Shown here: in pieces, positions 12,421 to 24,844 of the stretch
Layout of the letters: every line of letters starts with the position of its first letter
Position numbering within the stretch: position 1 is the first letter of the stretch
Assembly: GCF_032062135.1 (NCBI RefSeq)
Contig: NC_092860.1
Span: 2,031,100 to 2,095,099 of the forward strand
DNA from: Pyxicephalus adspersus
Lineage: Eukaryota > Chordata > Amphibia > Anura > Pyxicephalidae
Length of the DNA stretch: 64,000 nt
Reading direction: 5' to 3'
Program-made: the position numbers and the translations under genes
Notes under the pieces: generated by a model
What the model saw: the letters and a program-made list of their open reading frames with translations, nothing else
What the model was told of the DNA's origin: nothing
The model's database searches: none

Positions 12421-15400
12421 CAGTCAGGGATAAGTAAGGGTGATGGTTGATGATTACTCAGTACAGAAGGTCCACTGTATGGTTTCTAGCACTTGGAACA
12501 GTTACAGCAGTTCGGAGTAAGGAAAGATGAACAGGACGACCTCTGCTGATGACGAGCTGATTATCATTTTGATTATGAGGAGCTAAAAAAAGTAGGGGTG
12601 TGGAATTCCTTTTATTCCTTACATAAAGGGACTGAGGGTGCGCAAATTGAAAGAATTGCTGACCTGAACTAGAAACAGGTGGACAGATGGGAACAAATCA
12701 TATATATTGATATAACACTTTAATCATAGCAATAAAATAAATTATACTGTATTATATATATATATATAGAGAGAGTACATAGAACATTAACCTGCCAGTA
12801 AAATAACTGTCATTCCAGGTCTAGCGGGCTGACCGGGGCCCAGACAAGCGCGAACGTACTTGAAGAGGTTAAACTCACAACCCAGTAGCAACAGCCATAA
12901 ACATAACGCAAATAACATGAAATTCCATTCCCCCTCCAACGTCACTATGACCAGCATACATAGTACAGAGCGGGGCTGCAGACGGCATAAGGAAAACTTA
13001 GTGAACAGCTGTAACACCCAATCCCACAAGAACTCCAGAACCCTTTTCCCGGCTCTGCCCATGCCAGGAGCTGGAATCCCTTTCTCTTTAATCCACCTGT
13101 TCAATTATTTATCATGCTATGTGTTTCTTTTGAATTGTCGCTCCAGCGCAGGGCTTTATGTTGTAAGGGGACACCCTAATATTTTTAATGACCTTAAGCA
13201 AAGTGATTGACATTAGATAGCCGTGTCAGGTGTTGCCAGTGACGCAATATGTTCTCCCCAGCAGCAGGAAGGCTTCCTGTCGTGATTAACTCGGGGCTAT
13301 GAATGTAACAAAATGTGTTGTCAACTTTCCTCTGATGCAAGACATTTTATTATAGTGTCTGGTAACAGAGCAGTGTAGCAACGCAAACAGTGGCTTTAAA
13401 TACACCCCCCACCCCCCAGGCTGCTACATGTATAGCAAGCTCTATTTAAATCACCAGCAGAACGGAGATCTGTTATCCATGTACCCAGGTGCCCTCACAT
13501 CCGGGAAAAGCAGGCCTGGATTTGTCAAAAGGCCACGCCAGTCATTGCTTAGGAAAGGGGGGCAAAGTTTATTAAGATAAATTACATATTTAGGTTGTAC
13601 TAGGGTTTGCATTGGTCCAATGAAGAACATAGCCAGCATAGAACATCGGTAGGGCAAAAAATGCAATCACCTCATTCTTTACAGGACTAAAGGTTTGCAC
13701 AAAGTTTCTAGGTGGGACTTCCCTGCCCCTTAATCTGTTATGTTAAAACTATAGCAGGTAATGATTGATCACCATTATTTCAGTTCTATATTCCCTAAAA
13801 CATTTGAAAAAATAATTGATTTTTAAATTCGGCTAATAAGTACCTGTCGGTTTCAATCAGGAAGGGACCAATCGCTTTCAAGAAAAGTTTCAACAAAACA
13901 GCTTATTAGAAAAATTAATTCCACCAAATTTTACCGTTTGAGATATTTTCAATCTGATTTTATAGTTATGATTATTAAATGATAATTAGTTTATTATAAT
14001 AATTTCTAAAATAATTAAAAAATTTATATTTCAGAAAGAAACAAGTGCATTTAACCCCCCGCCACCACCACCACCAAAAAAAAACTGAAATCAATAAAAA
14101 AACTACACATTACAAGAACATACAACATGTTTTCCTGGATGGAGATGTTGCTGGGCCTTCTCTTGTCATTGTGAAAAATATGGGAATCCTAACATTTTTA
14201 CAATGTCCCGGATCCTTAGCTTTCCCAGGATGTCATCAGCATCCACTGAAAGCAAAATGCATGGTAAGAATTTTTTTTCTACATTTTTCTTCTGATTTTG
14301 TTTTTATTTCTTATATGCAAAATACACAAACTATACTGAAATAGTACAATTTAAATCTCTTTAAAACATAAAAACAACATGCAAAGTCAAATTGCATTGA
14401 TATGTGCAAGGATGTAAAAGTGTGCACATTCTCTGCCAGCCTCCACATTTTCCTCTTACACTTACATAAACTTAGGTTTAAGGAAAGAGGAAGTGTAGAA
14501 ATAATTGTTTTCTGAGCCCCAATCACTTTGTCTGGCCCGGTGTTACTTGGGCACAAAGTGAGAGTAAACCCCTAAATAAAAATGAAACACACGAAAGTGT
14601 GTGAATGTACTAAACACTTAACTTCAGACGAATGCATTTTTATTATTTTGGTGTTGTTGGAATTTTTATTGTTGTTACGTCACATTGTTTTAATAAAACT
14701 GTAATACAATTGTTGTGTGTTGGTGTTGAACAGAACATCCTTGCTTTGGGCAAGGTTAAAGAACTTTTGTCAAATTGTATTTAAGATACAGCCCCATGGA
14801 TCCGTTTGGTGACTATAATTTCTTGGTTAGGCAAAAAATGAGAGCCCACTACAACTTTCCTTCCCAAACTGTGCAACATGTTATACATTGTCAATGCACT
14901 GACCTACTGTTAGCAAAAAGGTCCCAAAAAAGAACACACAGACAAAACAATTTACTGACATTTTTACAGGCAATACTTATGCACGTACAACTTGCACACT
15001 CCAACAGACTCCCCCATTCTCTACACACTCAAGATTTATCAGTGTTTAGATTATAGTTTATGAGGCTCATAGCATGGTTACAGGAAATCAAAGTTATTTG
15101 TACCCCAATGGCGTGTGAATCCCACTGTTAAAATAACAAAGGATAAAAAATGCCCACTGGCTCAAACAGTCTTTTGGCATGTGAACTAGTATTTGTTTAA
15201 GTTCACATAAAAAGAATATTTGTCTGTGGAATATTCTGGTTATTAGGATTGTTATTACAGCACTGAACTCCAGATCATAGACCTTGTACAATGATGATAT
15301 TATCAGGGTCAGTGCATTATGATGTCACAGTGCTTATGTCAGAGTGATTCTTTTACGATAACCACAGTTGCTGTTGCAGTATGGTTTTCAAGGTTCCATT

Positions 15401-16988
15401 GCTGTTGAATGTTAGGTCATAGGATTTGCAGCATGTCCCATACATATGTAATAATAATTGAGATGAATCTAGCCCATCCAGGAAATTTAGCATAGGCCTG
15501 GTATGATATAACCATATCATATTCCACCTAAACTCTGAGCCTAATTCTCTGCATGTAGATCAAATCTTGCTAACTACATTCATTATGCATTTTATTTTTT
15601 TTTTGGAGCACACAAGATGTATGGACTGGCTCAATGTATAGGGGTGCAAGTGTATGGGACCAAGACACCTAAGTCTTTTCAGAAATGATTTCACATTTTT
15701 CACCCAATCTTTACCAAGATTTCCATATTTGAATTAAGTTGGGTAAACGTGTGAAAAGTGTGCGTGCATGAATAGACCTTTTAGATAATAGCCTTTTGCA
15801 GGTAGATTATCAATGGATCCTACAAAACCAGACCTCCCTTTTCTTAAAATTTCAACTCCATAAATGACCTAATAACGAGGGGTAAGTAAATGTGTTGAGA
15901 TGGGGACGAGGACGAGGAGAGGGCTGGGGTTTAGAGAGTTTAGCTTTTCTCTTACCCTGTATTTCAGTTATTTTGAGAAATTTGAGAAAGACAAATGTGT
16001 ATGCCCAATGACATAACACATTTTTTTTTCATTTTAAACAAAGCAATAAAACCAGACTTGCTTAGTGGTGTTCCTTCAATGAGTTCCTTAATCAGAACAC
16101 AAATAGTCATCCAAGTAAATCTTACATTCTTACATATTAAAATCTCTACATGGTTGTCCATTAGAAAATAGTAATCATAATCTGCAACCTATATTCTTCT
16201 TCTCCAATCCAACAAACTGTATGTGAAGATTTTTTGAAGTCACCTTAGCAGAGAAAGAGTTAACCAGGTGTTTTGTGGTCATGAATTCCCGACTGATGCT
16301 AAAAGAATGAATCTGAGCAACCTGTGGACACGGTAAGGAAGGTCGGATGTAATTGCTCTTTTGAACAAGCGATATGACAGTGACGGCTTCCTATGAGGTT
16401 ATGTTTTCCTCTCGAGCAGCAGGGTTTGCCTGTGGTTATAGAAAAGGCTTTGTGATAAAAATCAATTGAATATAAAATGCCAGCATGGATTACAGGAGGG
16501 AGCATGCTGCATGGAGGTGGTGCATTCTCCAACTGTCAATTAAAAGTTAATTTGCCTATTATGTTTAAGAAGACTGACATAAAGAAAATAAAGACAGATA
16601 TGAAATTTTAACACAAGGCAAGCAATTTCATGGTTTTACTGTTTAGAACAGAAGAAAATAAATCAGTCACACTGTTATAGAAGACATTCTTTTAGAAATA
16701 CTTTTTGTGGCAGATTAATGTGTACCTGTGCGTGACTTGAATGTTGGAATTAGTATGGAGTTAGACTCCTTGGGTATGTAATGTAATGCACTAGGAGCCC
16801 CAACATTTTTGTCATACAAAATCTGGAAAGTTATGCCTTCTTTTTCCATCTAAAAGTCTGTAAAGATGTCCACCACATGGACACATGGACCAAAAGCTTT
16901 GTAAAGTAGGGGTTTGACCCAAACACCAACTTCCTAAAGTTAAATATTTTCACATTAAACCATCCCAGGAATTTATAATTTGTGTCCA
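12421..16988. other. Non-coding stretch
   Basis: A microsatellite lies at 12752. Overlapping open frames at 12787-13210 on opposite strands show no family. The sequence 13740-14060 is very AT-rich. Nothing else supported. Confidence 0.5.
12752..12776 (+). repeat. (TA)n(GA)n microsatellite
   Basis: About eight TA units followed by four GA units. Confidence 0.9.
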
Positions 16989-16996
16989 CTATAGAA

Positions 16997-17707
16997 CAGC
17001 GGTCGCCAACCTTTCACACCTCAAGGACCACTAAATTTATCATTTTAAATCCCATGGACCATTAATATAAATAGTTTTTAGAAAGATAAATACATTTGTA
17101 AAACATTGATCTTCCTAATGGTGCTGACAAGGACTGTGGCAGCTCTGATTTATTTATCAGCTCACAGTTATGTAAAGTAATATTATTGTTACTATTGTTA
17201 TTAGTTGTGTTATCTTTGGTATTACTAAAGAAATGCAAAATATTTGCTTTTTTTCACTCATTATGGCATTATTTCATTTGAAAGTCAAACTATTTGATGC
17301 CATTAAATATACCAGGTAAAGAAAATATACAGCTAAGGTCATACTTATCTAAAAGAGCATCTGAGAAATAAACAAACAAAATAAAACAATGGGATGAGAA
17401 TCGGTATTGGTGGAGCGGGGTGACTGTTGTAATCGTGGAAACAATACTGAAGCGTACGGCTCGGTAACGGTTGCCTCATACAACTTAACACTACACTGAC
17501 GTCACGCTGCGCCTCCCTTGTTTTTCCGTCTCTAGTACAGTTCGTGAATTTAGTGCAATATAAAGGCGAAAATTGTCATTCAGAATATAAAAATTTATTA
17601 GAATATTATTTTTGTTTTATTATTAATTACTAATATTGCAAATAATGTCCACATTTTTCTGTGGACCATCAAAAATTTTCTTGCGGACCACTGGTTGGCG
17701 ACCACTG
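16997..17707 (+). mobile_element. Non-autonomous hAT element, family A, copy 1
   Basis: Ends read CAGCGGTCGCCAACC and its near-perfect inverted partner GGTTGGCGACCACTG. It is flanked by an exact 8-bp duplication ctatagaa (16989-16996 and 17708-17715), the hAT signature. It is 711 bp with no transposase. A TGACGTCA octamer lies at 17497-17504. Confidence 0.93.
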
Positions 17708-17715
17708 CTATAGAA

Positions 17716-19941
17716 GATCCTAAAGACACGTACTGGTCCCTCCAGGTACCCGCCCTGTTTAAAGTTTAAAACATTAAAACCAAATAGATATCTTCTGTGT
17801 TCCAATTACATGTAGGAAAGGAGGAAATGTGGTGCTTTTGATTGAGATTCTTAATTTATGCTTTAATCACCACTAGATAATTAACACCTGGGATTTCATT
17901 GACTGTTGAGTTCAGCACATCTTGTAATTTTTGCACATTTGGCTGTATGGGTGCGACTATCATATGGCAAGAACCAACGAGAACCGTTCCCTTATGCCAC
18001 ACTGGTATCCAGACTAATACAATATTTTTAAACAATAAATTAGACAGCCAATATTTTCAGTTTTTCACAGCCTACAGCCGCCCCCTGCAAATATTGAGTC
18101 CAGTGAACAGCAAAATGATCCAGTATTGCAAAAGGGCTAGCTTGTCATTAAGATAGGATTTGAAAAAGACCCTGGGCTTCCCTCACCTTACATTATAGAA
18201 ACCATCATACTAGGCATATTCTTTGGTGTACTGGACCCCCACAATACTGTGACTGAAATGTGCCCCAATTTCTAGTAAGTAAGTCAGACTTCATGCTCCT
18301 CTGGGGCGGAGCCTAATGTTCATTGTAAGTTGGTAAATGTGGCACAATGTAGTATATGTCACCATATAGTCACATAATATGATAAGTAACTTTAAAAATG
18401 ACCAAAGCTCATTAAGCACAACCCATTTTAATGCTAATATCTTTCTAATACTGTTGATACAAAAGAAGGAAAACACAAAATACTTTTATAGTAACTGTGG
18501 TAAAAGATGTAAACATTTATGATCACAGAATACACAGCCACTATTGTAGCAGCACTATTTTTTTTTAATAAAATGTTTGTTTTATACAAAAAAACAGACT
18601 AAAAAGTGCTAGGTTTAATAAGTTTAACGATAATTTATAAAAGTTGACACTTGGCAGGTACAAATCGCAATTTAGACAAATAAAATTACATTTATCCACC
18701 TAGATACACTGTAAAATATAACAAATAAAAAAAAATCTACAAGTACCACCAGTATCATTCACTGCAGCACAGAAGTACTGACAACCGATGTTTGCTTTTA
18801 CTTTATAGTCACCGACTTAGAATCAAATTGTGAATTCATTCTAACCCTTATTGTCTAAAAGTAATACTACAGCATTGAAAGTGTCATTCCTACATCTTTT
18901 CCATGGATTCTCCAGCATAAGTATGTGCACCAGAACATTGAAATGCATTGATGACTCCACCACCATATACTCATACATGGTAATAAATTATTAAATTAAC
19001 AGACTTGTTTCATATATGGAAAATAGCACAAATTACTTAGGGATTTGGAGGCAAATATAAAAAGCCAATTTCACTAGGTGGAATACTGCCAAATGGTATT
19101 GGCTTTCACTCTAAATAGACAGCTAGCTGGTTTTCAACAAGCTTTAAGTAGTACGGCAGCCTGCTCGCAGCATGTTTAAAGTGACAGTCGGCACTTCTAT
19201 TCAAGGGGACCTGTCACGGAGAGATGATGAAAGCTGCCATTGCTGAATTCATTCTATACAATGCTAATTGCCTGGATGGAAAGCTGATCGTTTGGCTTTA
19301 GTCGTTTTGAATCCCATCATGCAGGTTGTGTGACCATCGGTGGAACACCTGAGCTGCATACTTGTTGATAAAAGCAAAGGATCAGAACAGCAACCAAAGC
19401 AAGCATCAGAACCAGGTCAGCAATGGCAACTTGATAGGTCAGCTCCGAGACAACACAGGAAGTTTGGAAAGGATGGTTTTACATTTCTAACATAATCCAA
19501 GGTATTTTTTGCAGATTCAACAAATTATTTCAGTGACACAGTAAATGAACAAAAGGGAACAAATATGAGAACGTCATTGTTGGGGTTTGCGTATACTTTA
19601 AAGGTAAAGCTGCAGAAAGCTTACTGAATATCTTGCAAATGCTTTGCAAAAGTTTGCTGTTCATCTATAGAAATGGATTAAAACACCGGCATTACTAGTC
19701 CCAACTTGTTTTAGAAGGTGAATATTACAAGGCTTTCCTCCTTTTGTTCCCTCCATTATTTAATGTGCCACTGACCAAAAACTGGTGATACCTGATATGC
19801 ACATGCTTGTTCTAAACCAAGGTCCCCCCAAGTAGAGAAAGGGATTGGCAGCCCTGGACTGCATTTTAAGACTTAAACCAACAACGGCAATTCTTGTACA
19901 TTTATCCTGACAGAGGCATTTTACTTTTATTATGTCTAAGG
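17716..19941. other. Non-coding stretch
   Basis: No gene, RNA gene or complete repeat recognised. Confidence 0.5.
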
Positions 19942-20330
19942 CAGTGTTTCTCAACCAGGGTTCCTCTAGAGCAGAGGTCAGCAAGCTTTTTTGGTCACTA
20001 GGCCATTTCAGGGGTGGGCAGGAGCACACTAGGCCGGACTCCCTCTCGAGTGTCACCCCAATGGCCCTGCCCCCCAGCAGGAATGCCCCCTGAAGTGAAA
20101 TCCCTCTTCTACGCAATGTCCCCTATTTACCCCAGCGACAGAATCGTTAACGCCGGCCTGGGTAAATAGGGAAGGGAGCCACCACACGGAGGCCCAAGAG
20201 CTGCATGCGGCTCCAGAGCTCCGGCAGCTCTGGCTCCGGTAGTTTGTTCCCGCTCCGCTGCGCGTTGCCGGAGGGGACTAGGCCGGATCAGCCAGGGGTT
20301 GTTTAAACTTTCCATTCTTATCAATGTGCC
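19942..20330. mobile_element. Composite of hAT-like fragments, G+C-rich
   Basis: A hAT-like terminus cagtgtttctcaaccaggg at 19942 is followed 30 bp later by a second one, cagaggtcagcaag at 19972, preceded by ctctagag. The interior has a hairpin (cctatttaccc with gggtaaatagg) and a gagctc-rich block. The right end is not matched, so the younger piece is truncated or its end has decayed. Confidence 0.5.
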
Positions 20331-20339
20331 AGTGCACAC

Positions 20340-22458
20340 CCGAATGTTTTTGGATCGTCATGTTTTGCGAGAAAATGCCCTTTACAGATTTCATTTTTTG
20401 AAGGGACTATAAATTATTCCAATAAAAACCAATGGGGGCCATTCATAAGTGTTTATAGGACAGAGATCACAGGAAAAAGCATATATGAATTATATTTGCA
20501 TAATACAAACTTTTAAACATCTGCATTAAAATGCCTAATATCAATTTTCTGGGTATTTGTAAGCATTTTTAGGCTTTTAAACACCTGATTTAAAATACCT
20601 TTAGATGCTTGTATAATTGCATTCAATGCAGTATGGACATTTATAAGAGCTTAAAAATAACATCAGTGTGGATGCCTAACAGGAGTAAAAAAAATGCTAA
20701 AACCTCTCAATGAACAACCTACATGTAAATTTCAAACACGTTTTAGCTAGCTTAAGTGACTTTATTGTTTTGCTACATTAGTCTATGCTGTGTTACTTTA
20801 TTATTGATATATAGTGCCCATCTCTAGTGTTATTTGTGCAAATGAAGCACATTTCTTTTCCTTTAAGAAAATAGACATCAGGTTAATGTAATATTGTCTC
20901 CTAATGCTGAATATTATCTCTACAGTTATTATTATAGGAAGTTTTGTATGCAGTTTATCTAAATGTTGTTTAAGGGGATTGATTTTTCAAGGTTAGCAAA
21001 GTGATTTCTGGCTCTTTTTGGTGTTTTTCATTTGGAGTATTTATTTCTTTACCCGTTTGTCTGAATTATTTAACAAGAGAAAACTGTACATGCAGCTCTG
21101 CTGTAGAAAAAATTGGAGAATCCCATTATATCCCCTCGGACAAAGAGCAAAAAAAAAAAATCAGCTGCTCAAACAACACTAGGGCAGAACAATAGGCCCA
21201 AGAAAATCAATAACCAAGTAATGCTGCCCTATGACCAATACATCATGCATGACTACTCCAACTATTCCAAACTACCTCACGTTTATGAAGGTTTGGCGCT
21301 TCTTTGAAACTTTTATTGCTCTTTGCACTATAGGAGAATAAATGTAATACCCCAAAAAGAGTATACAATTAAAAACCAATACAGGAAAATACATAAATTA
21401 GGTATGGGGGGGGGCCCTAAAGGAAACACAGACACTATTACCCCCTTCCACTCCATCGTATATATATATATATAAAGGAATTCAGGCTATTCACTTACCA
21501 AGGTGAAAAACCTCTCTGCAAGGGATAATTCACATAGCCTAGTAAATGTTGTGATAATTGTCTAATGCAAGGAACACAATTTGCCAATCACCTTCATGGA
21601 TATCCTTACTCAGTCTATATTCCTTTGGACCAATGACAGGAGACCTGTAAACACTAAGTGTATAAGCATGGGCAATCATTATTATCTGAATGCTACTTTC
21701 TTTAGTGATCCCAGACTGTAGTGATCTATGTGATCTTTATTGTGAATACCAAAAACCAAATGCACCAGAAACACAATAAGCCATATCTGGGGACCATTCA
21801 GCCATCAGCAAAGTGTCAAGGATTAGCAACATATGGCTTTCTTCTGTAAATACTTAGTCCTTACTTGAGTTACAACCCAACCTTTAGACACTTACTTCTG
21901 AACCTGGGAATACCTACTGCCATATAGGATACAGATAACCTTACCTAAGATTTTTAGTGCTGTCTGTGTCCCTGCTGGGGCAATCTACACCCTGTCATTT
22001 TCCCAGAACCATTGTCTTTGACTCCAAAGGCATTATAATTATTGTAGCCAGAAAATAAACTAATTACTGTGCATACAGTTTGCAATGAAGCTGCTATTCA
22101 GCAAATGCAGTCACTTTGGAAGTAAAGCAGAACATAAATGTCTGCATACCCTTCAGATGGAACATGCAAAGACATAGACATATATATGCATTGTTTTACC
22201 TGCCAAAGGTTTTCTGTTCTGCCAATCTTGTGATTTAATCACAATAATCAGTGAAATTCCTATTCCTGGTCCACTTTTGCAGTTTCCTATGCCATCAACC
22301 TCCAGCATGCTCATTTGGCAATAACTCAGCATCATTACTTCTGCCCAATGAGCAAGGAGATAACGGAGAAAACTGCACACAGCAGAAATATTTGGGGGAG
22401 CCTAGATAAACAGGATTCTAAACTATTTGGCAGGTAATATATACATATATATTAAATC
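20340..22458. other. Non-coding stretch downstream of TMEM100
   Basis: AT-rich with a (TA)n run at 21459. No gene recognised. Confidence 0.5.
21459..21474 (+). repeat. (TA)n microsatellite
   Basis: About eight TA units in non-coding sequence. Confidence 0.9.
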
Positions 22459-22464
22459 TTTATT
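22459..22464 (-). terminator. Alternative distal AATAAA for TMEM100
   Basis: Minus-strand AATAAA about 1.35 kb beyond the TMEM100 stop. It would give a 3' untranslated region closer to the usual mammalian length. The palindromic CTCF-like element at 22875-22975 would then lie inside the untranslated region. Confidence 0.3.
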
Positions 22465-22874
22465 TAGCGGTTTGCCTAGGACTCTAATTCAAAAGCAGGG
22501 TTACAAGCTGCCAAAATAGCCTGACACTGCTAAACACTTTTAAAAATGTGGTTGTTCTGACCTATTAGGTTTAACACTTTCTAATATAAAAAGTATTCAA
22601 GTCGGGTAAAACTCTGCAATTTGGCAGCTTTAAAACTAGCATTTGCAAAAAAAGACTGCAGCAATGGCAACCTTCATTTTTTATTTTAAATTTCCTATTG
22701 TCTGTACCCTTATCATAGGAGACATATGCAAGCTGATAAAATCTTCTTTTGAAAATGCAAGTTGCCTTTTGGAATACAAACTCCGGAATAAGCATTATGT
22801 TAAAGAATCTCCCTGGTCTGCAACATCCAAGGTTTGTTTAGACTGTGCTATTCAGCTTAAATTGCTTCCCTGGG

Positions 22875-22975
22875 CTGCCACTAGAGGGTACTTTTTTCAA
22901 TCAAAAAATAGAAAGAAGCCAACCTATATTAGCCCAGGTAAGTAGTTTTCCCTTAAGAGCACCCTCTAGTGGCCA
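22875..22975. repeat. Short inverted pair of CTCF-like motifs
   Basis: ctgccactagagggtac at 22875-22891 on the plus strand and tggccactagagggtgc at 22975-22959 on the minus strand, 67 bp between them, facing each other. Both fit the CTCF core with one or two changes. They may be the ends of a small MITE related to the one at 52196. The site lies 0.8-0.9 kb after the TMEM100 stop codon. Confidence 0.5.
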
Positions 22976-23658
22976 CCAAGAGGGATCATTAACACAGAAG
23001 GGAGGCTGCAGGCCATAGGCTACAAGACTCAATGAACTTCTGTAATGTACAGATTCCCTTTCAGCATCTTGTATACCATGCAAGGCATGGACTGCTAAAG
23101 CATTTGCACACAAAACACATAAATCCTTTACATTTACCAATACAGGGGAAATAACAGGGAGTTTAGAATAGCAGACTGCATATGCATATCACAAACAACA
23201 GACCAGAGCACAATAATTAGATAACCAATTTGAATTACTTTGAAGATATTTCAGTTATAACAATTATTAATGCCAGATGAGAGAGCAGTAAATAAAAGGA
23301 AAAACTGATACAAATTTCTGATTGCCTCCTAATTTCCCCAACATTTGGGCATTTTAGAATGAGAATTGCAACATGTGAGATTTTTTAAGTAATTTGTTAT
23401 CATGAAAAAAAATCCTTATTTGCAACACCTTGATTCAATGTAAGATGAAGTTATCCACAAGGCGTGAACCCCATGCCACCAAACAACCAAAACCTTCACC
23501 TACAACGAAGAAGGAAATGACCTCAGCCAAAGCAGGTGACTATTGCTATGTTTTTCAAAACAAATCTGATATAGGAACGACAATTTATGTAACAAATTAG
23601 AATACTGACTATCTCATTGAACCTCACTCATGCCAAATATTTATATTAATACTCTTCA

Positions 23659-23664
23659 TTTATT
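23659..23664 (-). terminator. Nearest AATAAA polyadenylation signal after TMEM100
   Basis: AATAAA on the minus strand, about 150 bases after the stop codon. Mammalian TMEM100 transcripts have longer 3' untranslated regions. A second AATAAA at 22459-22464, about 1.35 kb after the stop, is the alternative. Confidence 0.35.
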
Positions 23665-23813
23665 CAGTCTTCTCAGTTATTTTACACCGTTAACACTTCT
23701 GTCTCGTATAAGCAAAATCCCAACACGATGGAGGTTTCCAAGACCACTTCCAGCTGGTCCAATTGATGTAAAACAGATGCAGTCTTAACACTGTTTTTGA
23801 TGTTCTTTAACTC

Positions 23814-24218
23814 TTAAGCAAATAAACTCCTTTGATTTGCCACCAGCGCTGTTTGGCTCTCTCTCCTTTTCGCCCTTTTATTCCGTTGCCGTATTTTCCA
23901 GCACAGAGCACTTGAGCAGACCAGAAGAAGTCCAGAGGATAGTAGGACCAGCCCAAAAACAGAAATTATTGATCCGTGAGAGTTGAAGCTATAAGCCACT
24001 GCAGTGACCACAATTCCCACTATAAGAATAACCACTCCAAAAGGTATTGTGCAGCGATAGCAGGAGAGCTCAGCTCCACCCGTTGCTGCAGTTAATTGGG
24101 TTTCGTTGACTCTCGGAACCGTTATAATTACACAGTCATTGGTGCGTTTTTCCATCATCATGGGATCTGAAGCCTTTGGAGGGCCCAAGAAGATGTCTTT
24201 AATGGGCTGCTCCATCAT
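23814..24218 (-). CDS. TMEM100: TMEM100, two-pass transmembrane protein, complete single-exon coding region
   Basis: The 134-codon frame equals the length I know for mammalian TMEM100. Conserved blocks are easy to see: AATGGAELSCYRC at about 44-56, VTAVAYSFNSHGSII at about 71-85, and the tail RRESQTALVANQRSLFA at 118-134. Two hydrophobic helices lie at about 58-77 and 84-106, joined by a short loop. A basic stretch (about 108-119) follows, including the KRR at 117-119 that is known in mouse to matter for its effect on TRPA1/TRPV1. In mammals the protein is a BMP9/BMP10-ALK1 target of arterial endothelium and an adaptor between TRPA1 and TRPV1 in sensory neurons. The frame opens with two consecutive ATGs; the first keeps the family length, while the second has the stronger context (A at -3, G at +4). 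The N-terminal 30 residues are the most diverged part. No stop or frameshift interrupts it. Identification is by recognition of the protein; role in this species is inferred. Confidence 0.98.
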   Translation of the reverse strand: MMEQPIKDIFLGPPKASDPMMMEKRTNDCVIITVPRVNETQLTAATGGAELSCYRCTIPFGVVILIVGIVVTAVAYSFNSHGSIISVFGLVLLSSGLLLVCSSALCWKIRQRNKRAKRRESQTALVANQRSLFA

Positions 24219-24284
24219 TTTGCTGCAAGATAGTCCTAAATGATCTCTTAGAAAGCTTCAGTGTTGGGTCCGAATTGTCTAAAG
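24219..24284 (-). other. TMEM100: TMEM100 5' untranslated part of the coding exon
   Basis: On the minus strand a pyrimidine-rich run followed by ATGCAG ends at 24285, a good 3' splice acceptor. The exon would therefore start at 24284, 66 bases before the start codon. This fits the known vertebrate TMEM100 plan of one coding exon preceded by untranslated exon(s). The splice is predicted, not shown. Confidence 0.6.
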
Positions 24285-24844
24285 CTGCATAAAGAAATAA
24301 AATGTGTTTAGAATCAAAATTAAAATACAGCATATGTACACAGCATTAAAAAGTGTTATTTCTAAGGAAAAACAATCTTAAAACAAGAATAGGAAACAAG
24401 AGCAAACAGTTAGGAAAGTTCTCAGGTTTATTTCCATCTGTGCATTTAGTGCACATCACAATTCGGGTTTTCCCCCCACTTTTAATTATAAAGACATCGG
24501 GCTCTAGGAAAATATATTGAGTGAATCTCCCTAGTGGAGCACAGACAGTATTAAACCTGACAAGGGTGGCAGCCCTTCTCCACTTTACCCCAAAAACTGA
24601 AATATGTTTTAATCCAAAATTATTACTATTACCACTCACAAACACAAAAGTAGAACAAAGGTTTAAAGATTTAGTTGGCATTATTCCCCTGTAAATTACC
24701 TGAGCCAAAAAAGTTAGAAATATTGCTTTCTTTATGCCTACTTAACTTTAAATATATGCTGCCTGGCCATACAAAGTACCCAAGCATTTGGGCCTAGGTC
24801 AAGCAAGTCAGAAACATTGCTTTGTCTAGCCCAATTTTACTTTA

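Noticed and set aside
12787..13210. Frames of 105 (minus) and 116 (plus) codons
   Set aside because: They are opposite-strand shadows of each other with no recognisable motif; neither shows splice or start context of note.
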